Assembly (NCBI GenBank): GCA_019096155.1
Contig: JAHCVI010000001.1
Span: forward strand, 12,028,001 to 12,092,000
Reading direction: 5' to 3'
DNA: 64,000 nt
From: Staphylotrichum longicolle
Lineage: Eukaryota; Ascomycota; Sordariomycetes; Sordariales; Chaetomiaceae
The translations under genes were made by a program, and so were the position numbers. This document shows, piece by piece, positions 53,065-64,000 of the stretch (positions within the stretch are counted from its first letter, which is position 1; every line of letters begins with the position of its first letter). The notes under the pieces were generated by a model that was not told the origin of the DNA, searched no databases, and worked only from the letters and a program-made list of their open reading frames with translations.

Positions 53065-55461
53065 ATGGCGCAGTCCTGTAACTCGCCGGGTGGACGGGTG
53101 GTGAGCCCGCGGGCCATATTCAACGTGGTATGTATGGTCACGTTGGTCGCTGCCCTTCATCACCTCTTCGCACATCTCGCTTACGACGATTCCTACCTGT
53201 ACTGGTTCCTCGCCCTTTTCGCTTGGCGCTACGTCCGGTTTGCGGTCAACCTGGTTGGGTTCTGGTGTTACTCGCCCTCGCCCAAAGCAAGCGATCCCAC
53301 TTATTCGTCGTCCAGAGATGTCACAGCAGTCATACCCACCGTCGATCCCGAGCGTGGGACCTTCCGAGACACTGTCCTGTCTTGTGCGGAGAATAGCCCG
53401 GCCAAAATTGTCATCATCACAGCAGGCAACGAGCTGTACGAGAAGACGCTTCCGTACATTGCCGAGTTTGAGCGCTTTTACCCTTCAATCGAATTCGTCC
53501 TCGACAGGACGCAGGTTGCCAGCAAGAGGGCCCAGGTAGCGCTCGCTGTCCCACATATTAAGACGGCCATTGCGGTTCTGCTCGACGACCATGTCTTCTG
53601 GGGGCCAAATTTCCTCGAGTCGCTGCTTTCGGCATTTAAGGATCCCAAGGTCGGTCTGGTTGGCACCAACAAGCGGGTCCGCCGTGAGAAAGGCCTGAAT
53701 CTCTGGCGCCGTTTCTGGAACATGCTGGGGGCAACATACCTCTGCCGGCACAACTTTGAAATCCGCGCCACCAATGCCGTCGACGGCGGTGTCTTTGTCA
53801 TCTCTGGCCGAACCTGTGCTCTCCGCACCGAGATTCTAAACCACCCCGACTTCCTCCCCGGCTATACCGACGAAAAGTTCCTCTTCGGCATGCTGGGCCC
53901 CCTGAATCCGGACGACGACAACTACAACACACGCTTCGTCGTGAGCCACGGCTGGAAGATCAAGATCCAATACACCGAGGATGCCGTTATGGAGACAACC
54001 CTGGGCGTGGAGAAGCCGGTCGCTACCAAGTTCCTCGCGCAGTGCCGGCGTTGGGCGCGCACGACATGGAGATCCAACATCTGCAGTCTGGTCACGGACC
54101 GCACCGTTTGGACATCCCAGCCGTACTGCGTTTACGCCGTGTACCTGACGTCGCTGACCAACTTCGCAGCCATCACCGACCCCCTCCTCGTCTACCTCTT
54201 CACCCACTCCTCGCTCTTCACTCATGCCTCGGCTCGCACTTCCAAGCTCGCTCTAGCAGGTCTGGTAGGTTGGATTCTGTTCACCAAAACCATCAAGGTG
54301 TTTGACTACTTTCGTCGTCATCCCCAAGACATCTACCTGTTCCCAGCTTACGTCGCATTCGCTTACTTCCACAGCCTTATCAAGCTCTGGGCTCTGCTAA
54401 CCTTTTGGGATTGCACCTGGAGCGGGCGCCGCCTGGATCAAATCAAAGTCGACGAGCCCGAGCGGTCTCGTGTGCACCCCCGGTCCGACTCAGACATCGC
54501 TCACGTTATCGAGCTTCGCTCGATCAACACGCGCGTTGCGGACCTGCATACTTCTCACGCAGAGCATATTGCGAGGTACCAAGAGCCCCTGCTGGCCGAG
54601 GTAAACCGTCTCAAAGAGAATCTTGTCACGCTCGAAGGTGGACATAAAACAATGTCCGACAACTCGCTCGCCATCGGCACGGGGCTGGATGAGATTCTCG
54701 AACGGGCCAAGGAAGCAACTGACGCTCAAGACGCCGCCAAAATAATCGACGAGAGAGACATTTCTGACAAAATCGCCGTTCTCAAGTCTGCGGTGACGGA
54801 GTTGGAGTTTGGGTGGAGGGGATTTCGTACAACTTCCAGCAAGGACAGCGACAATGGATCTGCACCTGTTGTTGTTTTCCCCCGGTTGACGGATTCCCTC
54901 TCGAGTCTTCTTCACCCTCACCAGTCGGGGACGACCTCTCACCAGAGCTCTTCTTTCCCTCCTCCCTCGTCGACGGTTCGTCACCGGAGCCCTCCCCCTT
55001 CTTCCCCGTCAACGACGTCTCACCAGAGCTCTTCTTTCCCTCCTCCCTCGTCGACGGTTCGTCAACGGAGCCCTCCCCCTCCTCCCCCGTCAACCACTCT
55101 CTCTCAAAGCCTTGCCCCTCCTTCCTCGTCGACGGCTCGTCAGCGGATCTTTCCCCAACCTCCGGCGTCGACGGCGTCTCTCCGGAGTCCTGCCGCCCGT
55201 TCTCCGTCGACCCCGTCGACGACTCGCCGCTGGAGTCCTCCCCCGCCGACGACTCCTCTTCGGAGATTTGCCCTTGTTAACACGTCAACGACTCCTCGAA
55301 GTCCTCCCCCTACTTCTCACCAGTCAACGACTCCTCTCCGGAGTCCTGCCCCTCCTTCTCACCAGTCTACAACTCCTCAAGGGAGCGCTCCCAATCCTCC
55401 TCAGTCCATGACTGGTACTCCTCCGTACTCTCCTCCCAATCACTCTTCAATGAGCCGTTGA
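53065..55461 (+). CDS. GT2 polysaccharide synthase (Cps1-like)
   Basis: Processive glycosyltransferase of family GT2, membrane-bound, related to cryptococcal Cps1 and hyaluronan/chitin-type synthases. Single exon, 798 residues from the ATG at 53065. N-terminal helix at about 20-40, a second at 43-68. Catalytic motifs: VLLDDHVFW (Asp174, Asp175), TNAVDGGVFVISGRT, GYTDEKFLFG (Asp269) and QCRRW (326-330), the Q-x-x-R-W of processive enzymes. C-terminal helices lie at about 370-450. The last 200 residues are Ser/Pro-rich and repetitive, including two 27-residue units (SHQSSSFPPPSSTVR...). The product is not known for this type in ascomycetes. The reading frame of the repetitive tail is uncertain because a second frame is also open there. 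Confidence 0.85.
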   Translation: MAQSCNSPGGRVVSPRAIFNVVCMVTLVAALHHLFAHLAYDDSYLYWFLALFAWRYVRFAVNLVGFWCYSPSPKASDPTYSSSRDVTAVIPTVDPERGTFRDTVLSCAENSPAKIVIITAGNELYEKTLPYIAEFERFYPSIEFVLDRTQVASKRAQVALAVPHIKTAIAVLLDDHVFWGPNFLESLLSAFKDPKVGLVGTNKRVRREKGLNLWRRFWNMLGATYLCRHNFEIRATNAVDGGVFVISGRTCALRTEILNHPDFLPGYTDEKFLFGMLGPLNPDDDNYNTRFVVSHGWKIKIQYTEDAVMETTLGVEKPVATKFLAQCRRWARTTWRSNICSLVTDRTVWTSQPYCVYAVYLTSLTNFAAITDPLLVYLFTHSSLFTHASARTSKLALAGLVGWILFTKTIKVFDYFRRHPQDIYLFPAYVAFAYFHSLIKLWALLTFWDCTWSGRRLDQIKVDEPERSRVHPRSDSDIAHVIELRSINTRVADLHTSHAEHIARYQEPLLAEVNRLKENLVTLEGGHKTMSDNSLAIGTGLDEILERAKEATDAQDAAKIIDERDISDKIAVLKSAVTELEFGWRGFRTTSSKDSDNGSAPVVVFPRLTDSLSSLLHPHQSGTTSHQSSSFPPPSSTVRHRSPPPSSPSTTSHQSSSFPPPSSTVRQRSPPPPPPSTTLSQSLAPPSSSTARQRIFPQPPASTASLRSPAARSPSTPSTTRRWSPPPPTTPLRRFALVNTSTTPRSPPPTSHQSTTPLRSPAPPSHQSTTPQGSAPNPPQSMTGTPPYSPPNHSSMSR
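54937..55098. repeat. 81-bp tandem repeat in the GT2 tail
   Basis: Two nearly identical 81-bp copies starting at 54937 and 55018, followed by more diverged CCCTCGTCGACGG units to about 55330. Because 81 is a multiple of three, the repeat keeps any frame open. Both the GT2 frame (SSFPPPSSTVR) and the next frame (FFPSSLVDGSS) lack stops here. Confidence 0.85.
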
Positions 55462-55730
55462 GGCGAGGCGGCTAAACTTTTCCGGAAAGGTATAGACGGG
55501 TAGGAGGCTGGGCTGGGTTGTCGCACGTTGTAAGTCAAAGTCGATTTTTATTTAGACCACAGTAAACTTGTGTTTGGTAGAGGAAGTGGGAAACAGGTAG
55601 AAACGGCATAGAGAAAAAGAAAAAGAAAAGGTTACACACAAACGGTATATGCACAGTGAATTAAATGACAAGCAAGACAAGTACCTAGAGTAGCAATACA
55701 GTCAACCTAACCTCAATATGAACGGTGCCG

Positions 55731-57675
55731 CTATCTCCGCCTCCTCATCACCGACCTCAGCCCCAGATTCTCAATGCTCACCACGCTGCCCCTCGCATCC
55801 ACTTCAAACACAAACTGATCCAGCGGCAGCGTCCCATACGTGACGCCAGTGAACGACACCCACGTTCCGCAGTCCGTCGAGAACATGGCCCCCGTCCTCG
55901 CCGGCAGATTTAGATCCTCAAACACAGCCTTGAACGCAACCTTTCTGCTCCCGTCCGCCCGCACCGTCTCCAGCCCCGTGGGATACAGTCGGACACTGGG
56001 CGACACGGGCGCGTACCCGCCCTGCATCACCACCGCAATTGTTTGCATGTCCGTCATGTTGCTCACCCAATTCTCGACCCCAAGCCCGGGCCTGTCCTCC
56101 TGCGTCGTCAACTGCAGCCACGACCTTCCCGCCTCATCCACGTAGTCCCCGGAGAACTTCGCCTGAGCCTGTTCCCTGGCCGCCGCCTCCAGCGCCGGAA
56201 CCAGCTGCGCCCCCAGGATATCCGCCATATTGAAGTTGGTATTCCCGGGGATGTTGTCCCCGGCAATCAGCACCGAGAACCCGACGTCGTAATCCGGCAG
56301 GAGCACAAGCAAGGAGGCATAATAGCCGATGCGCCCGGCCTTGTTGAAGGCGTCGACGACGCGCTTGCCATTGGCGTAGGGCACCGTGACGCGCCGCACG
56401 CCCCAGGGGTAGCCCACGCCGGCGATCAGCTCGGAGGACATGGAGGCCGGCTTGAGCCAGCGGCGGGTGAGCACGGGGGAGAGGATGTCGGAGCGCATGA
56501 TGGAGCGGCCGAGGGCGGAGATGTCGCCGACGGAGGAGTACATGTTGCCGGCGCTGGAGGGTTCTGCGTCAGTAACTTGCTTGGTCTAAAACAGTGGCTG
56601 AGATAAGGAACTCACGGGCTCTCGTCGCCGAGTTGGTACGTCCATTCTGCGTCTTTTGGTGTGCCAGGGATGATGCCTTCGCTGGCAGGGGCGTTCATGT
56701 AATACGTGTGGTTCAGTCCCAAGGGGCGCAGAACGCTCTCCTCCATCATCGTTTGGAAGCTCTTTCCCTTGATGGCCTCGAGGGCGTAGGCCAGAATTTG
56801 ATAGCCTGTGTTGGTGTATGCTGGAGTGGTAAAGGGGGCAAATGAAGGGGGTGCTCTGAGAAGGCCGTTGAAGAACTCTGCCATGTTTTAGTATGAGAAC
56901 CCACTTATGCTGCCTTCGAACCCTTTCTTCTCAACATACCAGTCCTATTGCACTGCGGCCACTGTCCACACTGCGGCAACAGTGGATCTGAGTTGTTAAG
57001 CGGGGGGAACCCCAGCCCAACTGCCTCGGTCTGGTTGAATTCCTGGGTCATCTCGCCCATCAATCCATCTAGCACGGCCAGTCAGCCCCTGCCTGACTCA
57101 CCAGACAGTTTGCCGACAAACTCACAATCTCGAATTGCTCCTGACAGCTGACCGGCCAGAGACCCAATCGTCACCTCATCCCAGGCGACGTTTGCCACGG
57201 GGTCGCTCTTCGCCCTCTCGGCGGCGGCCGCCAGTTCCGGCACGTACTTCGTGATGGGCTCATTCCACTTGGAGTCACCGTCTTGCGCGAGCCACGTGTA
57301 GACGGTAAAGATCTTGGTCAGACTGCCCAGCCGATACACCGCATTGGCGTCCGTCTTTCTGACACCGGACGTATTAGTGGCCGCCTCGAGCGATGCCGCC
57401 GTGTGGTGCCACTCAAAGATGACGGGGTGCTCCTTGCTCGTGCTGAAGACCTCGATGCTGTAGCTCGTCGTGTTGGCGCGGATGGCGGACGAGTTGTTTT
57501 GATCCCAGGCCGTGAAAGTGGCGGTGAGGTTTGCAACCGCTGCTTGGATGGCTGAACTCGTGTTGAAGTTGTTCGGCTTCTCGTAGACGGGCCCTAGCGG
57601 CGGGCAATTGGGCCCTGCGAGCGTAGTTGTGGCGGCTGCCACGCTCAGCAGAAATAATGGCCTCTTTGTCCACAT
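55731..57675 (-). CDS. Secreted beta-lactamase-like serine hydrolase
   Basis: Four exons (57675-57126, 57068-56940, 56877-56616, 56553-55731) give 587 residues. A signal peptide (about 1-20, LFLLSVAAATTTLA) precedes a class C beta-lactamase/DD-peptidase fold. The catalytic SxxK is in YRLGSLTKIFTVYTW, and the Tyr-x-Asn motif is YTNTGY. Fungal relatives are esterases or peptidases of unknown substrate; some sit in metabolite clusters, but no such cluster is evident here. Several N-x-S/T sites fit secretion. A C-terminal lipocalin-like beta region (from about 430) completes the usual two-domain layout. It is convergent with the GT2 gene. Confidence 0.9.
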
Positions 57676-58785
57676 TGTGCTTCTCCTGTTTGTGAAAATT
57701 CAGGGCAAATGGGAATCACAAGTTCAGGTCAAATCAACAAAGAACAACGGCTCTGGCGGCTTGGCTGTTGCTGTCCGCTTTATACCAACCCTGCCCTGCT
57801 ATCGTTGACACTCTGGTTCTTTGCAGCAAAGTTGCGCGTCCACAGGAATTAGAATGTGACGTCCGCTCCATCTGGTAAGACGTGAGGGGAGCATCTGCTC
57901 GGGACCTGGTATCGGGTCAGGGGTGTGCCTCGCACAGGTCACGGTGTCTGCCGCCCAAACCCCCGGGAGGACATGCGGACGGAAGCAGCCGAGGTTCCTG
58001 GATTCTAGTAAATGTAGTCCTATAGAGCTGCTGTTATGCATGATTATTTTTAGGGCCCTTATCCAATAGTTCTTTGGCCAACACTGCTTTCGTCGCCGGG
58101 GTTACGTGGAACACGGAGAAGAGTCGCTACTATCAATCAGAGCCGTAGCCACGGCTCATTCCCCTGAATTGACACTGATTATCGACCCATGAGCATTAGA
58201 GTTTATCTTAATAGCTGGTATCGCTCGGCTAAATCATTCATATTGCCCTGCTCCGGGTCCGCCAAGCAACATTTGCCTCCAAGTGTCATGCCATCCGGGT
58301 AATTCCACACACACAAAGAAAGGTTAGAATTGTTCTCTGCTTGTGTTGATCGAGTATTGGGCAGAGCGGTTGGCATTAGTTTACCTGTACGTGACTCGAA
58401 AATGGGATACGGACCACTTTGAACAGTCTGTGAGATGTGAGAGGGGCCAAGTCTACTTGATCCTGAGTTTACTTCGTGATTCAGTTGTATTAGGTATCTC
58501 ATCTCTTGACTCGGGAAACCTTTATCGAGGCCATATCGGCCCGGTCACTCTCACCGCGGCAGACTCCCATCCTGTTTCGTGTACATGTTCTCATATCATC
58601 GTAATTGGCGGGCAGCGTTTGTCATACAAAAGCTCGCAAAGTCTCCATTCCCCTGCCGCCGCGTAGCCGGGCGTGCACGTTGATCAATCCGTGCTCGGGC
58701 CCATCATCATACGGTCGGACAATCCATATCGATCGCCGTTTTGCTTCTCGACGGTGTGTTTGTTCTGAAGCTGAAGTCGACGCAG
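57676..58785. other. Intergenic, no gene seen
   Basis: About 1.1 kb, 5' side of the hydrolase and 3' side of the Zn2Cys6-like gene. No supported feature. Confidence 0.5.
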
Positions 58786-60356
58786 TTAGTTTCCCCAGTC
58801 CAATTTTGACCAAAAAGACGAATGGATTTGTTTCATACCTCGACGTTTTGGCTCAGGGATCGTTCTTGATCGAGCCGCTTCTGGCGTGAGGGTTTTGTGG
58901 CCCTGCAGATTCAAAGCTCTCCGGCTCGTCGAACATGGCAAGGTACGATTTGGGATTCTCGGCCTCTCTGTCGTCTGCTCCTGAAACCTTTTGACATCTG
59001 GGCAAGGAATTGCGACCAGCTGCGGGGGCGGCGGTGGAGGGGGGCTGAATTTGTGCCACGGGGGAGGCTTCAGACCCATGCTCCCTACGCCCTCCTCATC
59101 ATCATTTTCGTTCTTGACGGGTCTTGATGCTTCGGTCTGGTCCAAAGAAGGCTGAATCGGGTAGCCCGCCAACCCCGCCGCATCTGCCCAGACAAACTCC
59201 TCAGCCTTGTTCCACCTGCTCACGGCGGTTTCAATGATCCTCTGCTCAAGGCCGGTATCAAGCTTGATCCCCAGCATGGACCCCACAAAAATCAAATGGT
59301 GGGCCAGCATCTGACACAGATGCTCCTTCATGGCCAGCCAGAGCGTCGGGCTCCGCTGAAACTCTGGACTGAGCATCTCGGCGGACGGAAACTCGGGCGA
59401 GTGTTGCTCCATCTGCGATGACGAATAACCGACGCCCAACACGGCGCCCAAGACGAGAAGAAACAGCACCTGGCACGATTCGCGGCCGCAGCGGGCGAGG
59501 AACTGAGGGGTCAGGATGCGGTCGAGGCGTTTGATCAGGCTGCAGCCGGATATCTGCCCTGCGGCACAGAGATCAAGGGCCTTGATGGCGTTGCCGCCGT
59601 CGCGCCAGCCGGCGTGGGCGAGAGATGTGGCAAGGAGGAAGCGACGGAAGTCAGTGATTAAACCGTCCGTACCGGTGGCGGCTTCCTCCTGGAACTCCAG
59701 TCCGAGAAGACTGGAACAGCAGAGGCCAACAATGCTGCCGTTGGGGAGGTGGAAGTCGGGGTCTGTGAGCCATGAGACCATGGTGTTGTTGAAGGCCGTC
59801 GGGTTGGATGTGAGAGAGAACTTGGCAGGGGTGGCGATCCTGGTCAGCAGGGTGCTCATGGTCCGCATGAGCGTCTCGGTCCGCATCGTTGCGGCGGCGT
59901 CGGCGGCGTCGGCCCGCGAAGACGAGTCAAAGATGTTGACGTCGGCAAAGCGAGTGCGAACGCAGTAGCAAAAGGAGAGCACCTTTCTCTCGGCGCCCCT
60001 GACGGCTGACTGCAGACAGGGCTGGCAAGGGTTCTCGAGGGAGCACTTGAGAGCGACATGTCAGCCAGGAGGGTTTCATGGTGAGTGAGTGGGTGAGCAC
60101 TGAGCGGTAGTGCTGCTTGGGACCCGTGACACACCTGGATCTTGAGGATTCTACACCTCAGACAGGCACCTTGGCGTCTGACACTCAGCACCTTCTCTCT
60201 CTCCTCGTCGGTGAACCTGGCTCTGGATCGTCGAGGGCCTAGCCGGTCGGCAGTGGGGAAGCAATGGATGGACTGGGCTAGCGATGGGGGGACCGGGGCG
60301 TCAGGGTGCTGGAGCGAAGTGGCTGGGTCGAGACCGTGCCGAGCAAGATCGGCCAT
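58786..60356 (-). CDS. Zn2Cys6-like transcription regulator
   Basis: Two exons (60356-60135, 60045-58786) give 493 residues. The Cys motif is split by the intron: Cys65-LR-Cys68, Cys75, Cys81-QP-Cys84. This copies the first five cysteines of a Zn2Cys6 DNA-binding domain, with a preceding basic stretch (GPRRSRARFTDEEREKV). The sixth cysteine would normally lie 6-8 residues further, but here the next are Cys100 and Cys102, so the cluster is atypical. This variant (RRQGACLRCR then NPCQPC) is a recurrent fungal family of unknown targets. A mid-region with LLGLEFQEEAATGTDGL and the Pro-rich tail (PPPPPPPQLVAIPCPDVKRF) show no fungal_trans domain that I can identify. Confidence 0.8.
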
Positions 60357-61760
60357 CGAGATGTTCGATCACGGCAGCTTTAAAGCTTTAAGTCTTGATC
60401 TGAGTTGCGGGCCCGATAGTCTGGGGAGCGTCGATCACGGTCTAGTGGGCACGTAAACAGTAGTGCGTCGGGGCTAGTGGCCGGCGCTGGATGGGGACAG
60501 CCAGAGCGACCGGCGGAGCTGAATGCTGGAGATACAGAGACATATTGGGCCGTGGTGCGTGCCCCATGGTGCCATGGTCTTCTTTGTATGTTCCCCACTC
60601 GTGGGCAAGCACGGCAAGGTACAGGCATGACACGAAGGGGGGCCTGGCTGGCTGACGGTTGCACGAACGCGCAGGTGCTGCGAGCGCCGCCCTGCTCTGG
60701 CCGGGGATGCGTGGGCTTGCGCGACTGTCTGCTCCGGGAAAGAAAGCTGCTGCGAATTGGCGACGACTGCGGCTCGAAACCAGGGCCATCACCGAACTTG
60801 CCGCAACCGGTTAGCCTGGGCGTGCGATGGTGAAATGGCGCCGCTTGGCAGGATCGAGCCAGCCGCCGCCACATGATGCAGCACGCACCTGGAAATGGTG
60901 GACCCGGGTGGGGAGGTCGGCAGCTTTGTGCAGGTCCGGTTGGGGTTGGGTTTTTGTTTGCGGCAATCCATGCGACTGTGCCAGTGTCCGGTGCCTGCTG
61001 AACTCGACCGCGGAAAAGCGAGGAAGAGCCGCCCTGGGCCCTAACCCTTCCACTGAAGAGCCTGGTTTTTGCGGGCGGCGGGCATTTGATAGTTTTGAAT
61101 CTGCAGCAGGTCATGCATGGGCTTTCACCGAAGCACGGGCCATGTGCATTGGTCTGGCACATTCTGGCTGCGGCCTTGCTGTCGAGCGTGTCCTTGATTT
61201 TTAGAGTTGCCCCGCCCAAGCCAATCGGGTCTTGGGGCGTGAATCGGGCGAGCTGAAAATCGGCTTTACGACGCAGCCCATCCACCTTGGCCAGCTGAAC
61301 CCGGCACCAAGCCGGCCGACTGGACATCTCCCGTGGTTCTGGACCCAGTTCTGGATCACGGCCAAAGCTCGCCGCTTCATTTGCTCCTCGAGTCCCTGCA
61401 CCAACGCCATCGCCAAAGCCACCACCCAGATTCCAAAATCCCCATAACCTCGGGCTTCATTCAGCCACGTACACTACATGCAACATCCGCTGAGCGTTAA
61501 ACGAGACCATGACGGCGGTGGCTGCTGCAGCTGCCTGCGCAACCTCATGCTTGCACCCCCCCAACCCCCCATCCCAATGCTTGTTTCCGCTGCCATGGGA
61601 ATTTCAAAAAGGACAATTCGACCTTGGCGTGCGTGACGCGAATGCCCGCTGTGCTGGGATGGGGTTTTCCCCATGAAAACGCCACCGCCGAGTTTCCACA
61701 GCCCGTTAGGCTTCGAATTTGCCGTCAAATCAACGCAGCTATCGCCCGGTCACCGGCACA
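60357..61760. other. Intergenic, no gene seen
   Basis: About 1.4 kb between the start of the Zn2Cys6-like gene and the stop of the BNR_4 gene. Open frames on both strands have no domains. Confidence 0.5.
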
Positions 61761-63265
61761 TCACAGCTGGAAGTCCAGCACGACAACGTTTCTCAGTCTC
61801 TCGCTAGGACCTGCCGTCTTCTCCTCGCTGAGAACCAGCACCGACAAGACATTGTCGTGCTCCAACCGGGCCGAGTCGACCAGCGGTTCTCCAGTCAGGC
61901 CGTGACCCGTCCACGCCTCTTCGTAGCTGGTGTATCCGCTCGCCTTGGACGCCTTCAGCAGCCGCATCTCGGACGCGGCGAAATCCGGCAGGACAATGTA
62001 CAGATCACCCGTCTTGCCCACCGCCAATTGTCCGCGGGCATTGCCAGGGACGGGCCGGATGGCGCGTTGAGTCCAGTTTCCTGGGTTTTGTTAGCGCTGA
62101 CATTGTCTGACTCCCATCGCTGCCGGACTCGGGATAGGTTTCAGTTACTCACCGTCTGGCGATCGGTAGTAGTGCTTCCACATCCGGCACTCGCCCCCGT
62201 CCAGAGTATCCCTGTTCAGCACGTGGACGCCGCCCTCTTGATCGACTGCTTGCGCCTCTTGGTTTGAGAGACCCGAGCCCTTGGGAATTTCAAAGGCGAT
62301 GATCCCGTCAACATTGTTGTCGATCGTCTCACCTTTCCGCAGGTCGGCAATTGTCTTGCCCGCCCCATTCTTCCACGTGTATCCCTTGTCGTCGCTGTAC
62401 GCATAGCAGATGTTGTGGTTGTTTTCAGACCCGTTCGGCCCGGCCTGCTGCTTGCTTCGTGTCCAAGGGGTCGTCCCAGCCCTCGTAGTGTACGAATCCG
62501 CGGTACACACCAGGTGACGTGCAGCCTGCCGTCACGGCAGTCCAGCCCATGCACGTACGGGTTGCTCTGCACACCCGTCAGGTGGGCGCCCACGAAGTCG
62601 AACCTCCCCGTGCTGCCGCGGTAGATGTACAGGTAGTCGTTGCCGAGCCCGGCCTTGCCGTCCCGGACCGTGCAGAACATGTCATCGCCGAGAAACCCAA
62701 AGCGCGGGTACGTCACATACCCGAAGTGGCGGTGCGTGGACGGAAGGCCGGGGAGATAATCCAGGGTCGGCGTGAAGAGTGCCGCCGTCCACTCAAACTT
62801 GCTGGGGTTCGTGGCGAGATCCCGGACGGAGTAGCGGTATCTGAGGCTGGGAGACGGTCAGTTATCGCTGCTCAACTCCCGCTCGACAAGCGTCACGGAA
62901 TTGACCATCAAAGTGCTTCCGAGTACTCACACATCACAGTGGTGGTCGTAGGAAAGATGAATGGTGCCGTCCCCGGGGCAGATGCCCATCTGGACCGTGT
63001 TGTGTCCATCGTCTGTCGTCTGCGGGTAGTCATGGAGCACCATCACCTCCCACTCCCCTTGGGGCAGCTGTCTCCTTGCGAGGTGGACATAGAGAGGCTC
63101 CGGGGTCGCATCGGGCGACTCTGATTGGAGGAAAGTGTAGAAGGAGGAATACTGCCAGCCATTGAACGAGATGAGCGCATCCTGCTGGAACGCGTTGCAG
63201 TTGATGTTGAACTTGCGCTGTGCCGGATCCCGGCTCAGGATTGTGAGTTTCGGCTGGGGGAGCAT
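61761..63265 (-). CDS. BNR_4 family protein (putative polysaccharide lyase-like), frame interrupted
   Basis: Three exons (63265-62931, 62840-62153, 62080-61761) code for about 446 residues. A BNR repeat / beta-propeller family with plant-cell-wall-acting members, among them a fungal rhamnose-glucuronate lyase. Recognisable blocks: FNINCNAFQQDALISFNGWQ, GHNTVQMGICPGDGTIHLSY (His and Asp in a conserved loop), YPRFGFLGDDMFCTVRDG, HKQQAGPNGSENNHN-like text, then the C-terminal GQLAVGKTGDLYIVLPDF. Exon 2 changes frame near 62503-62510 and near 62453-62456. Two extra bases there (one at each) would explain both, and the exon phases close only if they are allowed for. No signal peptide is seen from the chosen Met; an upstream exon may be missing. 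A TATA-like TTAAATATA lies upstream at about 63523-63530. Confidence 0.7.
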
Positions 63266-64000
63266 CTCGGCGTCAGTCAAATTTCTACGAGGGTCTCCGT
63301 CTGTCCTGTCGGGGCCCCTTGCTACCGGGGAATTGGAACAGACACGTGCATTGGATGTCACTGCAGGCCATCAATAAACTATTTGATCCTCTTGGCCGAG
63401 TGAGCTGCAGGATGCCTTGCTCACTGACACGCTGCCGGGCGAGGTTGGCTGCCGGTGAGGTGGTGTCGTTGGAGGAGCCGGTCAAATGTGTGATGGCCCT
63501 TGATTCGTGGAGAAATGCTGGATATATTTAATCCACGACAGGGATCACTGATCAGCGCCTGACACCAGACACACCAAGTCCACCAAGCCCCCGGCACTGT
63601 GGGAGCAAGTGGGCACTAGTTGGAAGAAGAGCCGTGTCCGGTCAAACTTGGGGAACGGCATGGTACGTACACCTCGAGGCTTCCCACGTAAGGTACTGTG
63701 TATTCTGTATGTACACGGGCCAGGATAAGGTACACAGGAAACGGCTGGGGAATCACCATTCGCCTGGCTAAATTGGGGCTCTTGTCTCGAGCCGCGCGCC
63801 GCGCTGTCGTTGATTGGAGAACCTCAAAACCACAACCCCAAAGTTGGAGAGCAGAGCAACGTCGGTGCCGTGGTGCCGATTCCACTCGCCAGTTTTCCAG
63901 AAGTTGCCAAATCCGGAAAGAAACAGCTTGTCGCTTTGGCACTGCTTCCTTCTGGTCAGCTCGCCTTGTCAAGACGAGTAACTCGGCTGCGGCCGAGGCG
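63266..64000. other. Intergenic, 5' region of the BNR_4 gene
   Basis: Contains a minus-strand TATA-like element (63523-63530) and no recognised gene; the open frame at 63616-63972 has no domain. Confidence 0.5.

Overview
The window reads as nuclear DNA of a filamentous ascomycete, most likely a sordariomycete. The supporting features are short GT-AG introns (about 50-230 nt) with CTRAC branch sites, GC-rich coding DNA, fungus-restricted families (HET-domain protein, MTC1, Vps3844, a Zn2Cys6-like regulator, a seven-helix receptor with an RGS domain) and plant-biomass enzymes. It is an ordinary gene-dense chromosomal stretch. I see no operons, no transposase, no CRISPR and no secondary-metabolite backbone gene.

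Layout. 0.7-4.0 kb: NAD-type malic enzyme and ribosomal protein uL14, both on +. 4-7 kb: a broken ORF and sparse sequence with one tiny Cys-rich gene. 7-13 kb: a HET-domain protein (-), a broken Cys-rich gene, a MYND-finger protein (+) and a small Cys protein (-). 14-21 kb: a 1429-residue basic, probably nuclear protein (-) divergent from MTC1 (+). 21-29 kb: mostly fungus-specific proteins of unknown function, including an F-box-like one. 29.6-34.3 kb: a secreted cytochrome domain (AA8), a ZIP metal transporter and a glucuronoyl-esterase (CE15) homologue. 34.4-38.4 kb: long gene-poor stretch holding an intron-containing tRNA-Leu(AAG). 38.4-52 kb: dense housekeeping and signalling block (7TM-RGS receptor, type I metacaspase, WW/glycine-zipper protein, rhodanese/Cdc25-like phosphatase, SmG, Ntr2-like splicing factor, Vps3844, a probable mitochondrial protein). 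53-63.3 kb: GT2 polysaccharide synthase, secreted beta-lactamase-like hydrolase, Zn2Cys6-like protein and a BNR_4 family protein.

Functional links. AA8 and CE15 belong to families that act on lignocellulose and flank a metal transporter. SmG and Ntr2, both spliceosomal, share one 242-bp divergent promoter carrying an E-box and a palindrome around two GATA motifs.

Two points deserve attention. First, the CE15 protein has Ser where characterised fungal enzymes have the catalytic Glu. Second, several otherwise well conserved genes (MTC1, Vps3844, a fungus-specific gene, the BNR_4 gene and some small ones) carry single-base frame breaks, often beside homopolymers, while their neighbours are intact. 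Consensus indel errors are the simplest explanation, but real decay has to be excluded gene by gene. All exon boundaries were placed by hand from splice signals and checked for frame closure; no transcript evidence was available.
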